A stretch of 64,000 bases of DNA from Bordetella sp. LUAb4 (GCF_021325795.1 NZ_JAHPZX010000003.1:868001-932000), one strand, 5' to 3'. Shown: positions 40,889 to 50,096, numbered from the stretch's first letter. Program-made: numbers and translations. Notes: generated by a model not told the origin, from the letters alone.

Positions 40889-43465
40889 ATGCCTCAACGC
40901 GCAGTTTCTCTTTCCCGGAAAGTCTCCCGTCCTTCACCCTTCACCCCTAAACACCTGGCGCTCATCTTCGGCGCTGCCTGGTCGCTGCAATGCGCGCCCG
41001 GGTTGGCTCAATCCTTGGCACAAGCGGCGCCCGCCAACGCCAACGCCAACGCCAACGCCAACGCCAACGCCAACGCCAACGCCAACGCCAACGCCAATAC
41101 GCTGGCTGCCCCAACGACGCAACAATACGGCATCGCGGCAGGCCCCCTGGCCGATGTCGTCAACCAATTCGCCAGCCAGGCCGGCATCGCGTTGACCTTC
41201 GACGCGGACGCGCTGCAAGGCGCCACGTCGCCCGGGGTGCAGGGCAGCTATACCGTGGACGGCGGCTTGCGCCAGGCCCTGGCAGGCAGCCGTTGGCAAG
41301 CGCGCCGCATGAGCAATGGCGCTTATGTCCTGGAACCGGCACCGGTACCGCCCAGCGCCGCGGCCGCCGGCACGGACGTCACGCTCGCCGCCGTCAGCGT
41401 GACAGGCCGGGCGGACCCCGCGTCGACCGAAGGATCGGGCAACTACGGAGGTTCCACCACGACGATATTCAAGGGTGCGCAATCGGTACGCGAGACGCCT
41501 CAGCCGGTGACCATCGTCTCGCGCCAGATGCTGGACGACCGCATGCTGCCGGACATGCACGACGTGCTGCAGAACGTGCCGGGGGTGACAGTCGACTATA
41601 CCGACAGCGAGCGCGTGACCTACTACTCGCGCGGCTATCAGATCGACTCTCTTCAGGTCGACGGCATCAATATGTACCAGAGCGGATCGGCCTTCGTGCA
41701 ACCAGATACCGCCGTCCTCGACCGCATCGAAATCCTGCGTGGTTCATCGGGCATTCTGCGCGGTTCGGGCAACCCTTCCGCCACAATCAACCTGGTGCGC
41801 AAGCTGCCCACCCACGATTTCCAGGCCAGCGCGTCGGCCTCGGTAGGGTCCTGGGAGCGCCGCCGCTATACCGCGGATATCTCAGGCTCCTTCAATGACA
41901 GCCAGACCTTGCGCGGCCGCATTGTCGCGGTAAGCGACGACAAGGCGTTCTTCCAGGACGCGCGTGACGAGAAGCGCCGGGTTCTCTACGCCGTGCTGCA
42001 GGCCGACATTACCGATCGAACCACCGTCACCGCGTCGTTCGAACATACGGAGTTGAAGGCCACCGGCGCCTGGGGCGGTCTGCCGCGCAATTTCGACGGC
42101 ACGTCGTTGGGCCTGGGCCGCAGCACCTATCTCGGCAGCAACTGGAACCAGTGGAATCGCTGGAACGAGCAGGCTCTGCTCAGCGTCGAACATCGCTTCG
42201 ACAATGAATGGCAGCTCAAGGCCACGGCCATGAACACGCGCTTCCGTTACTTCGATGGCGGCTTCAAGCAGACCTACATCTCGCGCGCCAGCAAGACCGA
42301 TCCCTACCTGTTCAACGTGGCCACGTCGAACTATCCGGAGAGCGCAAGCGACCAGAATGCCTTCGCGTTGACCGCCAACGGTCCCTTCGAAGCCTTGGGC
42401 CGCAAGCACCATCTGACCGTCGGCGCGGAAAGCAGCTACGTGCGCACCACGGCGTCGAGCGGCTTCGCCAGCTACGGCTCCTTGAAAAACGTCGACATCC
42501 GCGATTGGGATCCCTATAGCACCTACCCCGAGCCCACCAGCTACGCGGGCGGCAGCTACTACGAGGCCACCAACAACATCGTCAAGCAGCAGGCGCTGTA
42601 CGCGCTGGGCCGTTTCTCGGTGACCGATCCGCTGACCTTGATGCTGGGCGCGCGCGCCACGTGGTACGACTATCAAGTCTTGCAGGGCACGGCCAAGTAC
42701 CGCGTCAATCATGAGATCACGCCCTACGGCGGCGCGGTCTATGACCTGAACGACAACTTCAGCCTGTACGGCAGCTATAGCCAGATCTTCCAGCCGCAGC
42801 AGGCCTATGACAGCGGTGGCAATCTGCTGGACCCCATCCGTGGCGACGACTACGAAGCCGGCATCAAGGGCGAGTTCTTCGGCGGCGCCCTGAACACCGC
42901 GCTGTCCTTGTTCCAGATCACCAACAAGGGCAAGGCGATGGACGACGCCAGCAGCCCGAATCCTTGCCTGCCCAACTACCCCACGGGTTATTGCAAGGTG
43001 GACGGCGGCAAGACGCGCAGCCGCGGTTGGGAATTGGAAGCCACCGGCGAGTTGACGCCGAACTGGCAGATCATGGCCGGCTACACCAACACGCACACCA
43101 AGTACCTGAAGGATTCCACGGCCAGCAACGAAGGGCTGCCGATACGCTCGCTGGATCCGCGCCACCTGGTGCGCATCTTTACCACCTACCGTCTGCCGGG
43201 TGCCTTGCACGGCCTGACCATCGGCGGCGGCGTTCAGGCGCAAAGCAGCATCTATGCGACGGGCGGCGGTGTCACGGCCAAGCAGGGCGGCTACGCCATC
43301 TACAACGCCATGGCCGCGTACGACATCAACAAGAACGTGCGCGTGCAGCTGAACGTGAACAACCTCTTCGACAAGGTCTATTACAAGAAGGTCGACGCCA
43401 CGGGCATCAGCAACTACTACGGCGATCCGCGCAACGCCATGCTGACCTTGTCCGTGCGGATGTAG
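40889..43465 (+). CDS. TonB-dependent siderophore receptor with signalling domain
   Basis: An 858-residue outer-membrane receptor. After the signal peptide comes an (Ala-Asn)n tract, then an STN signalling domain (GIAAGPLADVVNQFASQAGIALTF), a TonB box region (AAVSVTG), the plug (SVRETPQPVTIVSRQMLDD, VLQNVPGV, RGYQIDSLQVDG, DRIEILRGSSGILRGSGNPS) and a 22-strand barrel ending in the aromatic-type LSVRM terminus. With the FecI/FecR pair upstream it senses and imports an iron-siderophore complex. The ligand is unknown; the pattern is of FpvA/FoxA-like receptors rather than haem receptors. The 3' end overlaps the mug gene by 49 bp. Confidence 0.92.
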   Translation: MPQRAVSLSRKVSRPSPFTPKHLALIFGAAWSLQCAPGLAQSLAQAAPANANANANANANANANANANANTLAAPTTQQYGIAAGPLADVVNQFASQAGIALTFDADALQGATSPGVQGSYTVDGGLRQALAGSRWQARRMSNGAYVLEPAPVPPSAAAAGTDVTLAAVSVTGRADPASTEGSGNYGGSTTTIFKGAQSVRETPQPVTIVSRQMLDDRMLPDMHDVLQNVPGVTVDYTDSERVTYYSRGYQIDSLQVDGINMYQSGSAFVQPDTAVLDRIEILRGSSGILRGSGNPSATINLVRKLPTHDFQASASASVGSWERRRYTADISGSFNDSQTLRGRIVAVSDDKAFFQDARDEKRRVLYAVLQADITDRTTVTASFEHTELKATGAWGGLPRNFDGTSLGLGRSTYLGSNWNQWNRWNEQALLSVEHRFDNEWQLKATAMNTRFRYFDGGFKQTYISRASKTDPYLFNVATSNYPESASDQNAFALTANGPFEALGRKHHLTVGAESSYVRTTASSGFASYGSLKNVDIRDWDPYSTYPEPTSYAGGSYYEATNNIVKQQALYALGRFSVTDPLTLMLGARATWYDYQVLQGTAKYRVNHEITPYGGAVYDLNDNFSLYGSYSQIFQPQQAYDSGGNLLDPIRGDDYEAGIKGEFFGGALNTALSLFQITNKGKAMDDASSPNPCLPNYPTGYCKVDGGKTRSRGWELEATGELTPNWQIMAGYTNTHTKYLKDSTASNEGLPIRSLDPRHLVRIFTTYRLPGALHGLTIGGGVQAQSSIYATGGGVTAKQGGYAIYNAMAAYDINKNVRVQLNVNNLFDKVYYKKVDATGISNYYGDPRNAMLTLSVRM
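41033..41098. repeat. hexanucleotide repeat GCCAAC x10 (plus one variant) in the receptor gene
   Basis: Ten perfect GCCAAC copies at 41033-41092 and an eleventh, GCCAAT, to 41098, coding for an Ala-Asn tract between the signal peptide and the STN domain of the receptor. Confidence 0.95.
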
Positions 43466-43965
43466 CACGCCAGCGCGCGATAGGCCTCGACCAGCGCATC
43501 CTGGCTGAACGCGCGATTCAGCCCGCTGGGGTTGGGCAACAGCCACACTTTCGCACCGCCGAACGTCGTGGCCTGCTCGCCCCATTCAAGCTGCCGCTGG
43601 GCGGTCATCGCGGCGTAGGCGGTCTTGCCCAGGAAGGCGATGTAGGCGGGACGGAAATGCTCGATCTTGCGAGCCAGGGCCGTCGCGGCGGCGCGGAATT
43701 CCTGCGGCGCCAGCTCGGCCGCGCTTGCCGTCGGCCGGCCGACGACCGCGGTCGATCCGCAGCCGTAGTCGAGCAGGCGGCGATCTTCGTCGGGGCGCAG
43801 TTGCACGGGCGTGAAGCCGGCCAGATGCAGGGTGCGCCAGAAGCGGTTGCCCTTGCCATCGAAGTGATGGCCGTTGAGCGCGGCGCGCATGCCCGGATTG
43901 ATGCCGCAGAACACGACCGACAGGTTTTCCGACAGCAGATCGGGCAGCGGCTGGACCGATGTCAT
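43417..43965 (-). CDS. mug: G/U mismatch-specific uracil-DNA glycosylase (Mug family)
   Basis: A 182-residue Mug/TDG-family glycosylase. The active-site motif is VVFCGINPGMRAAL, followed by GNRFWRTLHLAGF, and the DNA-intercalating motif LLPNPSGLNR. It removes uracil or ethenocytosine opposite guanine. The gene overlaps the receptor gene tail-to-tail by 49 bp, including its own stop region. Confidence 0.92.
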   Translation of the reverse strand: MTSVQPLPDLLSENLSVVFCGINPGMRAALNGHHFDGKGNRFWRTLHLAGFTPVQLRPDEDRRLLDYGCGSTAVVGRPTASAAELAPQEFRAAATALARKIEHFRPAYIAFLGKTAYAAMTAQRQLEWGEQATTFGGAKVWLLPNPSGLNRAFSQDALVEAYRALACYIRTDKVSMALRGSP

Positions 43966-43977
43966 CGCAGACTGCCG

Positions 43978-44319
43978 TCAGCCGGCGGGGATGACTTCGA
44001 TGCGCAGGGCTGCGCCACCGGCGGCGATGGTGATGAGACGGTCGACGTTCGGATGGGAGCCAGGGTGCCGGCGCGCGTCTTCCGTGACTTCGGCGAACAC
44101 GGCGAGTCCATGTTCCGCCGCCTTGGCGTCCAGCTTGCCGAAGGCTTGCGCCAGATACTGATAAATCGCCAGCGACCCCAGCTTGCCGGGTTGATGCGGA
44201 ATGTCCGCCACCACGGCGCCCTTGCCGTCGACGAGATCGATACGCTGGACTCCGTCGATGGACGGCAGCTTCTGCAGATTTTCCTTGAACACGGGGCCGG
44301 GCTGAATGATGGGAAGCAT
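43978..44319 (-). CDS. DUF2322 family protein
   Basis: A 113-residue protein with the pattern I associate with DUF2322: FKENLQKLPSIDGVQRIDL, GKLGSLAIYQYLAQAFG, EHGLAVFAEVTEDARRHPGSHPNVDRL. The function of this family is unknown. It is a small cytosolic protein with no membrane part. It lies 12 bp upstream of mug on the same strand, so the two are probably co-transcribed. Confidence 0.78.
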   Translation of the reverse strand: MLPIIQPGPVFKENLQKLPSIDGVQRIDLVDGKGAVVADIPHQPGKLGSLAIYQYLAQAFGKLDAKAAEHGLAVFAEVTEDARRHPGSHPNVDRLITIAAGGAALRIEVIPAG

Positions 44320-44477
44320 TGCGGATTTCCTGGTTTGCTGGGAATTTGCGATGTTAATCCGAGGCGGCTATTTCAGGCATGACCTCCATCACTCCCCTCT
44401 GGTTCAAGCGAGGCAAGCAGCGATGCGCGCTACTCGCATCGTCCCGATTAGAGCGGTATGCCCGGCAAATCTTTTAA

Positions 44478-44532
44478 TAACATTGCATTCGCACGATAAC
44501 ATAGTAGGTGTTATCGTGCGAATGTAATGTTA
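44478..44532. promoter_or_regulatory. very long inverted repeat in front of the AbiE-like pair
   Basis: Two 24-bp arms (44478-44501 and 44509-44532) around a TAGTAGG spacer match at 23 of 24 positions. The inner part is CATTCGCACGATAAC and its exact reverse complement. It lies 14 bp before the GTG start of the first gene, so a repressor bound here would block the operon promoter or translation. Confidence 0.9.
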
Positions 44533-44546
44533 CTGAGGGGTCAGCC

Positions 44547-45545
44547 GTGACGCTGGAGAACGCAGTTCGCCAATATCTGGAAGAAATTCTGGGCTTGCCG
44601 GTCAGGCAAGGCGGGACGTGGTCCGGTGCGAGAACACTGCCTTACTACCTGCAACAAGCTTTCCATTTCAGTGAGCTTGAGATAAACGGCAAGCCAGTGG
44701 TCTTGGCTAGGGGGAAAGGGGACGACAGGCATCCTCTAGGCGACACGCGCAAGTGGTTGGATATAGTTCAAACATACACAGAACAACCGGTTATCTACGT
44801 TATAGATACGCTGGCATCTCACGAACGCAGACGTCTGATCGAATACAAAATGCCGTTCGTCGTCCCAGGTAATCAGCTCTATCTCCCTGACTTCGGCCTC
44901 GATTTGCGGGAATACTTTCGTCGGCCCGCGCCCGTTGTCGAAACCGGGCTGAGTCCATCTACCCAAGCGCTTTTGATCACCGCGCTGCTGCAACATCCCT
45001 GGGACGGCGAATGGCAACCCGCGGCCATGGGAAGAGCATTGGGCTATACGACGATGACGTCGTCACGCGCTGCGAAAGAACTGACCGCAGCGGGACTGAG
45101 TACGCCTTTTTCGGTTGAACGTACGCGCTGGTTGCGAATGACGTTTACCCGGCAAGAAACCTGGGAACGTGCCGGCCCCCTGATGCGAACGCCTGTCAGG
45201 CGGAAAGTTTGGGTATTGGATCATGGGAGCGCTATCGATCCCCCGCGGCTCGCTGGACTGACCGCATTGGCTCGGCATTCGATGTTGGCGGAGCCAATGC
45301 GACCCGTGTATGCGGTCGCTGCTACGGCCTGGAAGGCAATGGTCGGCGCGGGTGTCCGGGAATTACCGGAACCCATGGACGGCGCTCATGAATGGCAACT
45401 ATGGAACTACAGCCCGGCTCTTGTACCCCAGCAAGATACGGTGGATCCGCTATCGCTGATCCTGAGCTTGCAAGACGATGAGGACGACCGCGTTCTGATC
45501 GCCTTGGACCAGTTAAGGAAACAACTTCCATGGTTAAAGGTCTGA
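44547..45545 (+). CDS. AbiEi-like antitoxin/winged-helix regulator
   Basis: A 332-residue protein. Residues 1-125 form a domain I do not recognise (LPYYLQQAFHFSELEINGKPVVLARG). Residues 137-200 look like a MarR-type winged helix (STQALLITALLQHP, AAMGRALGYTTMTSSRAAKELTAAGL). GTG 44547 is preceded by GAGGGG and is preferred over an earlier GTG that lies inside the palindrome. The gene overlaps the nucleotidyltransferase gene by 16 bp. By analogy with AbiEi it is the DNA-binding antitoxin. AT content and codon use look higher than in the neighbours, which suggests transfer. Confidence 0.6.
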   Translation: MTLENAVRQYLEEILGLPVRQGGTWSGARTLPYYLQQAFHFSELEINGKPVVLARGKGDDRHPLGDTRKWLDIVQTYTEQPVIYVIDTLASHERRRLIEYKMPFVVPGNQLYLPDFGLDLREYFRRPAPVVETGLSPSTQALLITALLQHPWDGEWQPAAMGRALGYTTMTSSRAAKELTAAGLSTPFSVERTRWLRMTFTRQETWERAGPLMRTPVRRKVWVLDHGSAIDPPRLAGLTALARHSMLAEPMRPVYAVAATAWKAMVGAGVRELPEPMDGAHEWQLWNYSPALVPQQDTVDPLSLILSLQDDEDDRVLIALDQLRKQLPWLKV

Positions 45546-46315
45546 ATCTCTTCCGGGATTGGTTTGTGCAATATTCCGGCCAGTACGTCTTGATTGGCGG
45601 CACCGCCGCCAGTTTGACGATGCAGAACGCGGGCCTCGCATTTCGCGCCACCAAGGATCTCGATATCGTCCTGCATATCGAAGCGCTGACTCCGGCCTTC
45701 GGTGCCGCGTTCTGGAGATTCATCGAGGCGGGGCAATATGCAATCAGACAAGCCAACGATACGGGAAAGCCCGTCTTTTACCGGTTCCAGAAACCTGCGG
45801 ATGCCAGCTTTCCGAGCATGATTGAACTCTTCGCCCGAGCGCCCGACGGTCTCGTCTTGGCCCCTGGCGCCCAGTTGGCCCCCATTCCTATGGGCGACGC
45901 CGTTGCCAGCTTGTCGGCGATTTTGCTCGACGATGCCTATTATGAGTTCATCCATTCGACTCGCCGGGAGGAAAATGGTTTGTCCTGGGTTAGCGAAGAG
46001 TGTCTGATTCCATTGAAAGCCGTCGCCTGGCTCGACTTGAGCGAACGGAAGGCGCAGGGCGCGAGCGTTGATGGCAAGGATATTCGCAAACATCTCAATG
46101 ACGTCCTCCGTCTTTCTCAACTGCTGAGTCCAGAGACGCGTGTTTCTTTGCATCCCAAGATCAGCAGCGACCTTCGGCGATTCTTGGGTCATGTGAGGAG
46201 CAATGCGGCGATTTCACCCAAGGACTTGCAGTTGGGGGACGTCAGCGTGGCCGAGCTTGCATCGCGCATCGCTCGCGCGTTTGATCTCGAATTTCAAGAT
46301 CGTGTGCTTGATTGA
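45530..46315 (+). CDS. AbiEii-like nucleotidyltransferase toxin
   Basis: A 261-residue protein of the nucleotidyltransferase superfamily. The GG motif and the DxD are visible in YVLIGGTAASLTMQ (23-28) and RATKDLDIVL (Asp43, Asp45). The remaining part matches the AbiEii-type body (SAILLDDAYYEFI, KAVAWLDL, DIRKHLNDVLRL). It starts within the 3' end of the regulator gene, with AAGGAA before ATG 45530. AbiE toxins modify RNA or other targets in cells and give phage resistance or plasmid stability; here the role is inferred from the pairing. Confidence 0.65.
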   Translation: MVKGLNLFRDWFVQYSGQYVLIGGTAASLTMQNAGLAFRATKDLDIVLHIEALTPAFGAAFWRFIEAGQYAIRQANDTGKPVFYRFQKPADASFPSMIELFARAPDGLVLAPGAQLAPIPMGDAVASLSAILLDDAYYEFIHSTRREENGLSWVSEECLIPLKAVAWLDLSERKAQGASVDGKDIRKHLNDVLRLSQLLSPETRVSLHPKISSDLRRFLGHVRSNAAISPKDLQLGDVSVAELASRIARAFDLEFQDRVLD

Positions 46316-46372
46316 AGCGAGTGTTTTTCAGCCGTCAGTGATTGCCGATCAGCCGAATGCGGGGTGGCCGGG

Positions 46373-47968
46373 TCAGGCGGACATGTCTTTCGCGGAGGTG
46401 CGTTCGTCCGCGCGCGGGTTGTGCTGCAAGCCCTTGCGGACGGCCCAGACGGGGTTGACCTGGTATAGCGGCAGGATCGCCAGGTCGTCGACGGCAACCT
46501 TCACCGCGTCCTTGAACTGCTGTTCGCGCGACTTGTCATCCATCGTCGCCAGCGCCTTGGCCGTCATGGCATCAAGCTTGGGATTGCTGTAACGCCCTTC
46601 GTTCGCCACACCCCAGCCCGTTTCGGTGTTGTACGTACCGACTACGTTCATCAAGCCCGTCGACGCATCACCCGCCGAATTGCCCCAGCCGATCAGGTGG
46701 ATGGCGAATTCCTGCTTGCGCGCGCGCGGCGCGAAGACGGCGTAAGGCATCACGGCGACATCGACCGCCAAACCGGCACGGGTCCACATCTGTCCGATGG
46801 CCTGGGCCACGCGCGCATCATTGGGATAGCGGTCGTTGGGACTGTGCAGCGTGATGCGAAAGCCCTTGGGATAACCCGCCTCCGCCAGCAGACGCTTGGC
46901 TTCCTGAATGTTGACCGCCGGTACCGGGATGGCGGGATTGTAGGAATAGGCGCCGGCCGGAATCCACTGGCCATTCGCGGCCGCGCCACCACTCATGAGC
47001 CGGTCGACCAGCAGCTTGCGATCGATGGACAGCGACAGCGCCTGCCTGACCCGCAAGTCGAGCAGCGGATTGTGCGGCAGCGACGTCCCATCCATCGCCT
47101 TGATGAACTGCATGCCGGTGTCACGCGAGACGTTGGGAAACAGGAAGATGGACCGCATGCCGTCGATCTGGTCGACCGTGACCTTGGATGCGGTTTTCAG
47201 ATGCGCGATGTCGGACGTGGGGATCTGGTCCGCCATGTCGATGTCACCCGCCAGCAATGCCGCGATGCGCGTGCTGTCATTGGCCAGTGTGCGCAGGCGC
47301 ACGGCTTGCCATGAGGCCTTCTTGCCCCAATAGCTGTCGTTGCGCACGAAGCCGGCTTCCTCGTTCTGCTTGAAGTACTCGTAGCGATAAGGGCCGGTGC
47401 CGATGGCGGCGCGGCCGGTGTTGTAGTCCTCGGACTTGGCATCGGCGCCAGCGTGCTTGGAGACGATATAGATCGTGCCCACGCCCCGCGGCAGGTTGGC
47501 ATATGGCGCCGACGTATGCAGCCTTATCGTCAAGGGATCGACGATTTCGATTTTCGAGATGGCGTTGATGTAGCTGGCGAAACCGCCCGGCGTGCCTGTC
47601 AGGGCCGGCACTCGCTTGAGCGTGAACTCGACGTCTTCCGCGGTGAAGGGCTTGCCGTCGTGCCAATGAACATTCGGGCGTAGCTTGAATTCCCACACCG
47701 TGTCGGAGACCAGCGTCCATGACTGCGCCAGGCCGCCGTTGGTGGGCTTGGAGTGTTCGTCTCGCTCGACCAGCTTCTCGAAGATATGCGAGGCGTAGTC
47801 GATATTGGGCTGCGTGTTGGCGTAGTGCGGGTCCGCCGACGTTGCCGCGGACCGTGTGCCGATGATCAGCGTGTCTTTCTTCGTCTGGGCATGCAGGGCC
47901 TGGGGCCCCGCCAGCGCGGCCAGCGTACCAGCGGTTCCCAACAGAAAATCTCGTCGATTCAAACGCAT
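46373..47968 (-). CDS. ABC transporter substrate-binding protein, family 5 (peptide-type)
   Basis: A 531-residue binding protein with a Tat-type signal (MRLNRRDFLLGTAGTLAALAG), then ADPHYANTQPNIDYASHIFEKLV and the family motif FKLRPNVHWHDGKPFTAEDVEFTLKR. Such proteins bind oligopeptides, glutathione, nickel or opines. ATG 47968 with GGGGAAG upstream is chosen over an in-frame ATG at 47986. It lies 14 bp after the CocE stop, so the two are co-transcribed, without permease or ATPase genes next to it. Confidence 0.9.
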   Translation of the reverse strand: MRLNRRDFLLGTAGTLAALAGPQALHAQTKKDTLIIGTRSAATSADPHYANTQPNIDYASHIFEKLVERDEHSKPTNGGLAQSWTLVSDTVWEFKLRPNVHWHDGKPFTAEDVEFTLKRVPALTGTPGGFASYINAISKIEIVDPLTIRLHTSAPYANLPRGVGTIYIVSKHAGADAKSEDYNTGRAAIGTGPYRYEYFKQNEEAGFVRNDSYWGKKASWQAVRLRTLANDSTRIAALLAGDIDMADQIPTSDIAHLKTASKVTVDQIDGMRSIFLFPNVSRDTGMQFIKAMDGTSLPHNPLLDLRVRQALSLSIDRKLLVDRLMSGGAAANGQWIPAGAYSYNPAIPVPAVNIQEAKRLLAEAGYPKGFRITLHSPNDRYPNDARVAQAIGQMWTRAGLAVDVAVMPYAVFAPRARKQEFAIHLIGWGNSAGDASTGLMNVVGTYNTETGWGVANEGRYSNPKLDAMTAKALATMDDKSREQQFKDAVKVAVDDLAILPLYQVNPVWAVRKGLQHNPRADERTSAKDMSA

Positions 47969-47982
47969 CGTGCTTCCCCTTG

Positions 47983-49977
47983 TCATGCGTAGTTGCGCGC
48001 CACGCTCTCGGCCCAGCTTTTCTGGATATGCACCTTGCCTTCGATGCGTATGGTGACTTGGGCGGCGTGGGTGAATTCGGTATGGGTGCTGGTGGTCTGG
48101 CAATTCGATTCGACGTCGATGGCCAGGCTGGGATGCGGCGCGCGATAACGAACCTCGGCAATGATCGAGGCCCGCGCCGGATCCTGGTTCGATACCGTGT
48201 AGTCCGAGCGGCGGACGGTGCCGTCGCCCGTGGCGCCCAGTGTGCAGGTAACCGTGTCGGCGGCCAGATCGTGGCTGAGGGTGTAAGTGGCCTTGGGCAC
48301 CTCCGCCGCGGTCGGCAGGGGGTGAGGCGACGGCATGAACGCCTGCGCTTGCCCGCTTTGCGCACCTTCGGGCATCACGGGCAATTCGATGCGCGAAGGG
48401 TAGGCCGCGCCACAATGGACGGTGTTGCGCGCGCGCATCCCCGTCGGCCAGGCGTTCTGGAAGTCGGCGCTGGCCACGGCGATACGCAGGCGATGCCCGG
48501 GTGCGATTTCGTAGGCAAGGTCGCGCAATGCCAGCCGCAGTTCGTAGACCTTGCCCGGCTCCAGCGGACTGGGCCGGTCGTGGCTTTCCAGATGGGTGGC
48601 TAGACGGCCGCCGTGGCTCAGCAGGCGGGAGGTGCCGTCGGGCGCCACATCGCAGACCCGCACGTTGAAGTAGGCCACCTCGGCGGATGACGAGACATGC
48701 AGCACCGCCACCGGTTGCCCCAGGATCGCCATGCCGCGATCCAGCGGCGGCGTGGTGAAACAAGCCGAGTACGCATCGTCGATACGCTGATCGGTCGGCA
48801 TGCCCCAGGGTGATGTGCTGCCCAGGCCCACGCGTCCGCTCGCCATGCCCACCGTCGGCCGGTAGTCATAGCTGACCGCGCCGGCGCCCGGCGCCTGGCC
48901 GGCAAGACCGCCGGACGCCGCGTCGAAATAGAAAGCCTGGACACTCGATGCGGCGGGTGGCCAGTGGGTGTCGGCGTGCCAATGCCCGGGCTCGTTCAAG
49001 GTGAGCAGGGAAGGCGGCTGCCATAGTCGCACGAACACCGTCACGGGCGGTTCGTCCATGACGCCGTTGGCGATGCCCTTGAGCCAATGATCGAACCAGC
49101 GCAGATACTCGATGCGAGTATCGATACGGGGGCCGGGCAGGGCGAACTTCTCTTCGGGGTAGTAATGGCCCCAAGGGCCGATGACGACCTTCTTGGGACA
49201 GTTCAATTGCCGGAAGGCTTCCAGTTCGGCGTTCGCATACCAGTCCGCCCAACCTTCGATCAGGTACACCGCGCAGCCGACGTCCTGGAAATTTCCCTTG
49301 ATGCTTTTGCCGCGCCAGTAGTCGCTGTCGGTGTCGTTGCGAAAGATGTTCAGGCTCCAGGGCTGGCTGCCGTCCAGCCTTTGCTGCCACACACGCGACC
49401 AGTCCGCGCCGGTCAGCTGGGGATCCGGCGGCGCGAAGTTGTAGGCGTTCATATTGGGCGCGAAGAACTCGAAGCGCCAGGGCCGGCGACAGCCGCCGGG
49501 GTAGGCGGTGTCCTCGTACATATCATTGCTGCCGGAGCGGACGATGATGGCCTTCAGGTGCGGGGGCTTCCTGCCGGCGACCTGCCATTGCACGGTGGCG
49601 CCATAGGACTTGCCGATCATGCCGACGGCGCCCGTGCACCAGGGTTGCCGCGCGGCCCATTCGACCATGTCGTAGCCGTCCTGCTGCTCGTCGTCCGAAT
49701 ACGCGTCGACGGAGGCACCGGCCGAACTGCCCGTGCCGCGGACATCGAACTGCACCACGGCATAACCGTGCTCGGCCAGATACGATACGGCCGGCGGAAA
49801 GCTGGCTTGCGCGTGGTCCAGGCGCCGGTAAGGGTTGTATTCAAGCACGGCGGGGTAGCGGCCGTCCGTCACGGGACGGGTGATGCGGACATTCAGCTCG
49901 ACGCCATCGCGCATGCGTACGCGCAGGCCTTTGATGATCTTGACGCCATGCTTTTCGACATCGCTGGCATGCGCCAT
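47983..49977 (-). CDS. CocE/NonD-family hydrolase (X-Pro dipeptidyl-peptidase-like)
   Basis: A 664-residue hydrolase of the S15/CocE family. N-terminal alpha/beta domain with MRDGVELNVRITRPV, the oxyanion/VRGTGSS segment QFDVRGTGSS and the nucleophile motif GMIGKSYGATVQW; the histidine is in IGPWGHYYPEEKF; a C-terminal jelly-roll domain follows (LSHGGRLA). These enzymes cleave esters or amides, including peptides and drugs. No signal peptide is seen. It is upstream of the binding-protein gene and divergent from the PEP-mutase-like gene. The substrate may be an imported peptide or ester. Confidence 0.88.
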   Translation of the reverse strand: MAHASDVEKHGVKIIKGLRVRMRDGVELNVRITRPVTDGRYPAVLEYNPYRRLDHAQASFPPAVSYLAEHGYAVVQFDVRGTGSSAGASVDAYSDDEQQDGYDMVEWAARQPWCTGAVGMIGKSYGATVQWQVAGRKPPHLKAIIVRSGSNDMYEDTAYPGGCRRPWRFEFFAPNMNAYNFAPPDPQLTGADWSRVWQQRLDGSQPWSLNIFRNDTDSDYWRGKSIKGNFQDVGCAVYLIEGWADWYANAELEAFRQLNCPKKVVIGPWGHYYPEEKFALPGPRIDTRIEYLRWFDHWLKGIANGVMDEPPVTVFVRLWQPPSLLTLNEPGHWHADTHWPPAASSVQAFYFDAASGGLAGQAPGAGAVSYDYRPTVGMASGRVGLGSTSPWGMPTDQRIDDAYSACFTTPPLDRGMAILGQPVAVLHVSSSAEVAYFNVRVCDVAPDGTSRLLSHGGRLATHLESHDRPSPLEPGKVYELRLALRDLAYEIAPGHRLRIAVASADFQNAWPTGMRARNTVHCGAAYPSRIELPVMPEGAQSGQAQAFMPSPHPLPTAAEVPKATYTLSHDLAADTVTCTLGATGDGTVRRSDYTVSNQDPARASIIAEVRYRAPHPSLAIDVESNCQTTSTHTEFTHAAQVTIRIEGKVHIQKSWAESVARNYA

Positions 49978-50096
49978 GCCTTCTCCCTTGTCTGTTTGTT
50001 ATGCAGCGTTATATCGTCCGAATTTAATGGAAATACCTAAGCTGCAATCACATGTCATGTTTATATACGCATAACTTCCGTCTATAGGAGACCGTC

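Noticed and set aside
40221-40937. Possible repeat protein on the minus strand at the 39-bp repeats
   Set aside because: The frame stays open only because the repeat length is a multiple of three; no start signal and no domain.
41882-43585. Open frame of 567 codons on the minus strand
   Set aside because: Antisense to the TonB receptor barrel with no recognisable motif; composition is that of a GC shadow.
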